Source: Candidatus Aenigmatarchaeota archaeon (GTDB lineage: Archaea > Aenigmatarchaeota > Aenigmatarchaeia > Aenigmatarchaeales > Aenigmatarchaeaceae). From it: 23,766 nucleotides of DNA. The notes below the pieces were generated by a model. The model did no database searches and was not told where the DNA came from. It saw only the letters and a list, made by a program, of their open reading frames with translations. The number at the start of each line of letters is the position of its first letter. The stretch's first letter is position 1. The stretch covers positions 3,540-27,305 of the forward strand of contig WVXN01000083.1 in NCBI GenBank assembly GCA_011773475.1, written 5' to 3'. This document shows, in pieces, positions 21,637-23,766 of the stretch. The position numbers and the translations under genes are program-made.

Positions 21637-22038
21637 TCATCTCTTCTTTTTCTCAAGTTTACCTAGTTTAAGCGTAAAGTATGAAATGATAGTTGCAATT
21701 AAAGCTAAAATATAAAATTCCGATCCAACTGCCATCCCAATAGACGCTGTAATCCAAAGTGATGCTGCTGTTGTCAGACCAATAACCTTTTCTTTGGTTT
21801 GAATAACTGTACCAGCCCCAATAAATCCTATACCAGCTATAATATAGGCCGCTACCCTTGATGTATCAGCACCTGGAAATGCTTGTAAAGACAAAACTGT
21901 AAAAATTGCTGAGCCTAAACAAACAAGTATGTGAGTTCTTAGACCAGCTGCTTTTCTGCTAATCTCTCTTTCATATCCTATGATTCCCCCACATATGGTT
22001 GCAATTATGATTTTTATTACTATTATTAAATCTATCAT
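21637..22038 (-). CDS. MgtC/SapB family membrane protein (short form)
   Basis: 133 aa with four to five membrane segments. The family signature is clear: GGIIGYEREISRKAAGLRTHILVCLGSAIFTVLSL, RVAAYIIAGIGFIGAGTVI, GLTTAASLWITASIGMAVG and a final ALIATIISYFTLKL. It lacks the cytoplasmic C-terminal domain of Salmonella MgtC (about 230 aa), as many short homologues do. The best-known MgtC acts on F-type ATP synthase under low magnesium; the archaeal role is not known. Its TATA-like region overlaps the end of the upstream gene. Confidence 0.92.
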   Translation of the reverse strand: MIDLIIVIKIIIATICGGIIGYEREISRKAAGLRTHILVCLGSAIFTVLSLQAFPGADTSRVAAYIIAGIGFIGAGTVIQTKEKVIGLTTAASLWITASIGMAVGSEFYILALIATIISYFTLKLGKLEKKKR

Positions 22039-22056
22039 AGTAGAATTATAGAGATA

Positions 22057-22443
22057 CTAATTAATATGTTTTATTTTTTCAGAATGAGGCAATATGAAAT
22101 CTTCAAAAATTATTTTACCTAAGCCATTAGGCATATCTTCCGATATAAAATTAATATTATTATCTTTTCTAAAAGCAAGAGCATAACAATCATTACTATC
22201 ATCGTTTTCAGTCCTTACTCTGAATGCAATTGTTGGAAGATTTCCTTCGCCATCAAAATTAAAATCTGCTTCTGTTTTAGAAATTACATATGTTGTTCCA
22301 TTATCTTGAATTGTACCTATAAGTTCATAAGATAAAGGTACAGCTTGTTTAAAACAATTTGCTTTAACTTTTATTGGTTTTGGATTATATATAACTTTCA
22401 TATCCCCTAATGTTCTTTTCTTTTGATTTTTTCTAAAAAACAT
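22057..22443 (-). CDS. Hypothetical 128-aa protein
   Basis: I do not recognise this protein. It starts MFFRKNQKKRTLGDMK and is beta-rich afterwards (TYVISKTEADFNF, TIAFRVRTEND, CYALAFRKDN, IIFEDFILPH), with two cysteines and no membrane segment. An internal Met (MKVIY) 15 residues in is an alternative start. A TATA-like box is centred 26 nt before the ATG at 22443, which favours the longer, leaderless version. It stands 18 nt upstream of the MgtC-like gene on the same strand. Confidence 0.62.
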   Translation of the reverse strand: MFFRKNQKKRTLGDMKVIYNPKPIKVKANCFKQAVPLSYELIGTIQDNGTTYVISKTEADFNFDGEGNLPTIAFRVRTENDDSNDCYALAFRKDNNINFISEDMPNGLGKIIFEDFILPHSEKIKHIN

Positions 22444-22465
22444 AATTTAAAATGTTGAATCAAGA

Positions 22466-22473
22466 ATTTAAAC
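22466..22473 (-). promoter_or_regulatory. TATA-like box for the 128-aa gene
   Basis: On the minus strand GTTTAAAT is centred 26 nt before the ATG at 22443, consistent with a leaderless transcript. Confidence 0.55.
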
Positions 22474-22539
22474 TTAATTATTTTGTAATGTTGTTGTAAT
22501 TAATTTCAAGGATTTATTCTTAAAATATCAATTAATTTT

Positions 22540-22659
22540 ATGAAATTATGCCCCAATTGTGGTGCTGAACTAGAAGATGCAACCGATTTCTGTAAATCCT
22601 GTGGATCCTGGTTCTTTGATGCCATGGGATTTGATACTTTAAGTGGAAAATGGAATTAA
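22540..22659 (+). CDS. 39-aa mini zinc-ribbon protein
   Basis: It reads MKLCPNCGAELEDATDFCKS followed by CGSWFFDAMGFDTLSGKWN. CPNCG and CKSCG, 14 residues apart from first Cys to first Cys, give a zinc-ribbon (double-zinc-ribbon half) typical of archaeal zinc-ribbon domains that usually sit at the start of larger proteins. Here only 19 residues follow. A/T-rich GATTTATTCTTAA around 22511-22523 could be the TATA region for a leaderless start. Its 3' end overlaps the convergent Cas4-like gene by 21 nt. It may be a real mini protein or a remnant of a longer gene. Confidence 0.6.
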   Translation: MKLCPNCGAELEDATDFCKSCGSWFFDAMGFDTLSGKWN

Positions 22660-23286
22660 AATTTTTTTATCACAGATATTTCTATAAGAACAGGTTAAAC
22701 ATTTTTTAGGATTGGCTGTTGGCTCAAAATCTCTTTTTCCTAAAGCCAGTTCATGCATTCGATTTATTTTTTCTAATGAAAAATCAAGCCATTCTTGAGA
22801 AAAAACATCTTCCCAAATAATATTCCCCCTGTCTCTATTCTTTATCATCATGTAAATATTCAAAGGTGGTCTGTATCTGTCTTTAAAAGCTGTTGCATAA
22901 GCGGCTACTTGTGATTTTACAGACAAATAAGGATATTTAACTGGTTTGTCATCGCATATTATTATTCCTTCTGGCCCTATTTCCACTACATCTATTTTTC
23001 CTATTAGTCTAAAGGTTGGAGATACAATGAAAATTTCTCTTCCGGCAAATCTTTCTTGCTTTTCAATTGCTCTTTTTATTGCATTTACTATATCTACATC
23101 TTCCAAGTCTTTTGTTAGTTCTTTGAATTCCTGAAATTTTTCATTGTGTATTTTAGAACCTTTTATCATTTGTTCGGTTTTTATTTTTATTCCTTTCCAT
23201 ATGAATTTTAACTGAACTTCACAGTAGGATTGTATATTAAATTCTGAAATTGATAGCCAAGATTCACCATTTTTGTCTATTCGCAT
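22639..23286 (-). CDS. Cas4/RecB-like PD-(D/E)XK nuclease with predicted 4Fe-4S cluster
   Basis: 215 aa. The family layout is complete: Ser-Ile-Ser-Glu-Phe near the start with Cys22 (SYCEVQL), His in KGSKIHNE, the GKIDVVE motif (Asp98) and IICDDKPVKY for the D-x-K centre, the QVAAYA helix (Q-x-x-x-Y), and the C-terminal CLTCSYRNIC giving Cys-x2-Cys-x5-Cys. With Cys22 this provides four ligands for an iron-sulfur cluster, as in Cas4 and AddB. These nucleases cut single-stranded DNA ends. No cas gene or CRISPR repeat is visible in the window, so a solo role in DNA repair or phage defence is more likely here than adaptation. Confidence 0.85.
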   Translation of the reverse strand: MRIDKNGESWLSISEFNIQSYCEVQLKFIWKGIKIKTEQMIKGSKIHNEKFQEFKELTKDLEDVDIVNAIKRAIEKQERFAGREIFIVSPTFRLIGKIDVVEIGPEGIIICDDKPVKYPYLSVKSQVAAYATAFKDRYRPPLNIYMMIKNRDRGNIIWEDVFSQEWLDFSLEKINRMHELALGKRDFEPTANPKKCLTCSYRNICDKKILIPFST

Positions 23287-23335
23287 TAATAAATTTTATG
23301 GTTTTTCATTTAGAAATATTATTGTAAAGAAAAAT

Positions 23336-23766
23336 CTATTTTCTTGACTCTCTAAAGAATCTCTCTACAAATTGATAAAAAGCACCTTTTCTTTCTTTTT
23401 TCTCGTGCCATTCTTTAAATTTATTATAATTGGAAGTCGATTTTTTCGAGATTTCATCTATACCACCTCTAAATGTTTCTAATTCATCATTAAACCTCTG
23501 AACTATCGGCTCACTTTCAATATATTCTTGTTTTGAAATAAAATCTGCTATCCCACTTCCTATAGTATCAAAATCATTTGTTCTAAATGTTATTTTATTT
23601 CTTTGTTCTGATCCTTTCTTTTTACTTTTAAAAGATCCAATTTCAACTACTTTCATTCCACTGAGATATTTTAACGTCCTAGAACTCTTTGATGTTGTAA
23701 CAATACGACCAAGCAATCTCACACTAATTGTTGGAGCAAGAGCAAAAATAATGGGCGATGTCTCTT
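23336..23766 (-). CDS. Unknown protein, 5' end beyond the right window edge
   Basis: The reading frame is open through the right edge. Upstream of a possible GTG at 23722 it continues as ETSPIIFALAPTIS, so the real start lies outside and the visible part has about 142 residues. The part nearest the edge is hydrophobic (SPIIFALAPTI). The remainder is charged and helical with many Lys and Glu (ISKKSTSNYNKFKEWHEKKERKG) and ends FVERFFRESRK. I do not recognise it. It lies 49 nt upstream of the Cas4-like gene on the same strand and may be co-transcribed with it. Confidence 0.6.
   Translation of the reverse strand, partial: ETSPIIFALAPTISVRLLGRIVTTSKSSRTLKYLSGMKVVEIGSFKSKKKGSEQRNKITFRTNDFDTIGSGIADFISKQEYIESEPIVQRFNDELETFRGGIDEISKKSTSNYNKFKEWHEKKERKGAFYQFVERFFRESRK

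Noticed and set aside
22639..23286. Part of a CRISPR-Cas adaptation module
   Set aside because: No direct-repeat array, cas1 or cas2 was seen anywhere in the window.

Overview
The window looks like part of a small, AT-rich, tightly packed archaeal chromosome, most likely a DPANN lineage such as Woesearchaeota, Pacearchaeota or another nanoarchaeal group. Several things visible in the sequence point to an archaeon. Most transcription units start with an A/T-rich TATA-like box about 26 nt before the start codon, which implies leaderless mRNAs. Internal or leadered genes use GGTGA/GTGAT-type ribosome binding sites. The one complete tRNA has no encoded CCA. The protein families include a stand-alone FMN-domain glutamate synthase, an Mth938-like protein, a DHH/DHHA1 phosphoesterase and a C-terminal secreted beta-propeller of the COG4880 type. 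The lineage assignment is an inference; no ribosomal RNA gene is present.

Layout. 1-4268 (+): a bacterial-type alanyl-tRNA synthetase cut by the left edge and lacking the C-Ala domain, a membrane-anchored beta-propeller protein, and a lipoprotein. 4264-4344: three consecutive inverted repeats, one of which contains a fragment of a tRNA 3' end. 4341-5722 (-): thioredoxin reductase translationally coupled to a membrane-anchored extracytoplasmic protein. 5776-8553: glutamate dehydrogenase and the glutamate synthase large domain (ammonia assimilation), with an unknown 107-aa gene between them on the other strand. 8550-11093 (-): a polytopic membrane protein overlapping an ATP-cone/nuclease fusion, an Mth938-like protein, tRNA-Gln(CUG), and a DJ-1/PfpI protein. 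11124-13735 (-): a large surface protein with an internal carbohydrate-binding-like module, followed directly by a polytopic membrane protein. 13811-14224 (+): a small conserved archaeal protein. 14236-16998 (-): two unfamiliar cytoplasmic-looking proteins, one with tandem helical repeats and one with a degenerate HD-like pattern. 17119-19299 (+): a DHH phosphoesterase, an RNase H-fold protein and an isoprenylcysteine-methyltransferase-like membrane enzyme. 19300-21246: a small membrane protein (-) and a phosphate uptake pair, DUF47/PhoU-like plus PiT (+). 21369-23766: two mini zinc-ribbon genes (+), then, all on the minus strand, an MgtC-like membrane protein, an unknown protein, a Cas4-like iron-sulfur nuclease without any CRISPR array, and a gene that runs off the right edge.

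There is no gene-free stretch above about 125 nt. Convergent genes nearly touch or overlap: stop codons overlap at 8550-8553, abut at 19299/19300, and two genes overlap antisense at 22639-22659. I see no integrase, transposase, CRISPR array or clear defence island. The least explained items are the tRNA-tail fragment inside an inverted repeat, the 14236-16998 gene pair, the ATP-cone/nuclease with its overlapping membrane partner, and the surface protein with the inserted module.
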